Source: UBA7332 sp051657165
GTDB lineage: Bacteria > Bacteroidota > Bacteroidia > Bacteroidales > UBA7332
Length of the DNA stretch: 43,099 nt
Reading direction: 5' to 3'
Assembly (NCBI GenBank): GCA_051657165.1
Contig: JBOFKD010000074.1
Coordinates: forward strand, 1 to 43,099
Position numbers and translations under genes: made by a program. Under the pieces are notes generated by a model. It was not told the origin of the DNA. It saw only the letters and a list, made by a program, of their open reading frames with translations, and made no database searches. Below, piece by piece: positions 42,606 to 43,099 of this stretch (position 1 is its first letter; each line of letters opens with the position of its first letter).

Positions 42606-42773
42606 AATATATATATTTTGCGCGTACGAAATATATATATTGTCGTGATGATATATATATATCATGAAAATAAAATACGTATATCGTGGAAAACATATAC
42701 GGGAATAAATTATTTTATATGCGCATTTGCAGAAATTTATACCCGTATTTGCTTTCATACAAATACGCATAAT
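42606..42773. repeat. Array D: eight 14-bp units at a 22-bp period
   Basis: Units start at 42606, 42628, 42650, 42672, 42694, 42716, 42738 and 42760. The last five are built on ATACGTAT, ATACGGGA, ATGCGCAT, ACCCGTAT and ATACGCAT at 42675 plus multiples of 22; consensus near CAAATACGTATTTG. The first three are pure AT palindromes (42650-42663 is GATATATATATATC), where register is less certain. Confidence 0.75.
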
Positions 42774-42797
42774 TTTTCAACCGTATTACTCTGAAAG

Positions 42798-42899
42798 TTC
42801 ATTTAAATGAATGCGCCGGTTCATTTAAATGAAAATATATTTCCTTTTAAATGAACGTTTACATTTATACGTATGAACGGGCACATTCATACGTTCGAA
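42798..42899. repeat. Array E: five 14-bp palindromes at a 22-bp period
   Basis: Units: TTCATTTAAATGAA (42798), TTCATTTAAATGAA (42820), TCCTTTTAAATGAA (42842), TTTATACGTATGAA (42864), TTCATACGTTCGAA (42886). Spacers of 8 bases: TGCGCCGG, AATATATT, CGTTTACA, CGGGCACA. The outer arms TTCAT/ATGAA are shared while the central four bases change from TTAA to ACGT. Confidence 0.9.
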
Positions 42900-43004
42900 A
42901 AACCACGAAACAGAAGTAAATTATTGAATTCTAAAATAATACAATTACTCCGTACTATTAATCCTGATATAAATGCAGGTTAAATCATAGTGCAGACAAA
43001 ACAC

Positions 43005-43069
43005 AATCTACCCGCACATCTATAACACTATATATTAGCGCGATAATAGTATAGATGTGCAGGTAGATT
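43005..43069. repeat. 20-bp inverted repeat forming a long hairpin
   Basis: AATCTACCCGCACATCTATA (43005-43024) and TATAGATGTGCAGGTAGATT (43050-43069) pair with one mismatch around 25 bases. ACTAT/ATAGT inside the loop could extend the stem. Confidence 0.85.
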
Positions 43070-43099
43070 TTAGCATATGACGCAATGTCTCTTTAAATG

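Larger units (their letters stand above)
42006..43099. other. Non-coding region rich in inverted repeats
   Basis: About 1.1 kb without a supportable gene. From left to right it holds mixed TTCCAT-type dyads (42034-42129), TGTCA/TGACA dyads (42211-42375), array C (42436-42519), array D (42606-42773), array E (42798-42899) and a long hairpin (43005-43069). Confidence 0.85.

Noticed and set aside
42561..42770. A 69-codon minus-strand open frame rich in Ile and Tyr
   Set aside because: It runs straight across array D and its composition simply reflects the AT palindromes. No start context or family resemblance.
42606..42899. CRISPR array
   Set aside because: Units are about 14 bp and palindromic, spacers only 8 bp, unit sequence drifts along the array, and there are no cas genes.

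Overview
The window reads as chromosomal DNA of a Bacteroidales bacterium, most likely Bacteroides or a close relative. Evidence: AT-rich DNA, Bacteroidetes-type promoters (TTTG, 19-20 bp, TAnnTTTG), start codons mostly without Shine-Dalgarno sequences, and lineage-restricted families (DUF3078, DUF4295, DUF4835, DUF3575, DUF5119, fimbrillins, and a trigger factor with no obvious FKBP signature). The genus cannot be fixed from the sequence alone.

Layout. (1) 1-15.3 kb is a housekeeping block: the end of mdh, a DUF3078 outer-membrane-type protein, a frameshifted cinA, the rpmB-rpmG-DUF4295 ribosomal operon, ftsY, rimO, trxA and amt on the minus strand, dnaN with a DEDDh exonuclease, then coaBC-DUF4835-recN-rlmB and ridA. 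Most units end in clear intrinsic terminators. (2) 15.4-30.7 kb is a type V pilus (fimbrillin) locus made of two divergent operons around a 1.1 kb AT-rich control region. The left operon (minus strand) runs DUF3575, DUF5119, fimbrillin, a hairpin that may attenuate, a second fimbrillin-like lipoprotein, a large tip-like protein, and then a TPR/HTH membrane regulator. The right operon (plus strand) starts with a single chain joining a fimbrillin-like N-terminus to a tip-like C-terminus, then DUF3575, DUF5119 and fimbrillin. (3) 30.9-40.6 kb holds DUF4377, trigger factor, a membrane-anchored nuclease, a small membrane protein, dgt, a TPM-domain protein, argB and a chondroitin ABC lyase-like polysaccharide lyase. 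(4) 40.6-43.1 kb is accessory: a 58-residue acidic ORF translationally coupled to an AlbA-type regulator gene that has lost its middle, then about 1.1 kb of non-coding DNA packed with inverted repeats.

The most unusual signal is a set of regular micro-arrays in non-coding DNA. At 30671-30750, 42436-42519, 42606-42773 and 42798-42899, roughly 14-bp palindromes recur at exactly 22 bp (14-bp unit plus 8-bp variable spacer), with a different palindrome in each array. At 30777-30854 a 15-bp dyad recurs at exactly 21 bp. The shared geometry with unrelated unit sequences suggests a common binding or copying mechanism. I do not recognise it as a named element.

How the genes work together: the housekeeping genes serve translation (ribosomal proteins, RimO, RlmB, trigger factor), protein targeting (FtsY), replication and repair (DnaN, RecN, exonuclease, Dgt) and cofactor synthesis (CoaBC). 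The pilus operons encode secreted lipoproteins that should polymerise at the outer membrane; the adjacent TPR/HTH protein is their probable regulator. All functional calls are by recognition of sequence motifs; no search was run.
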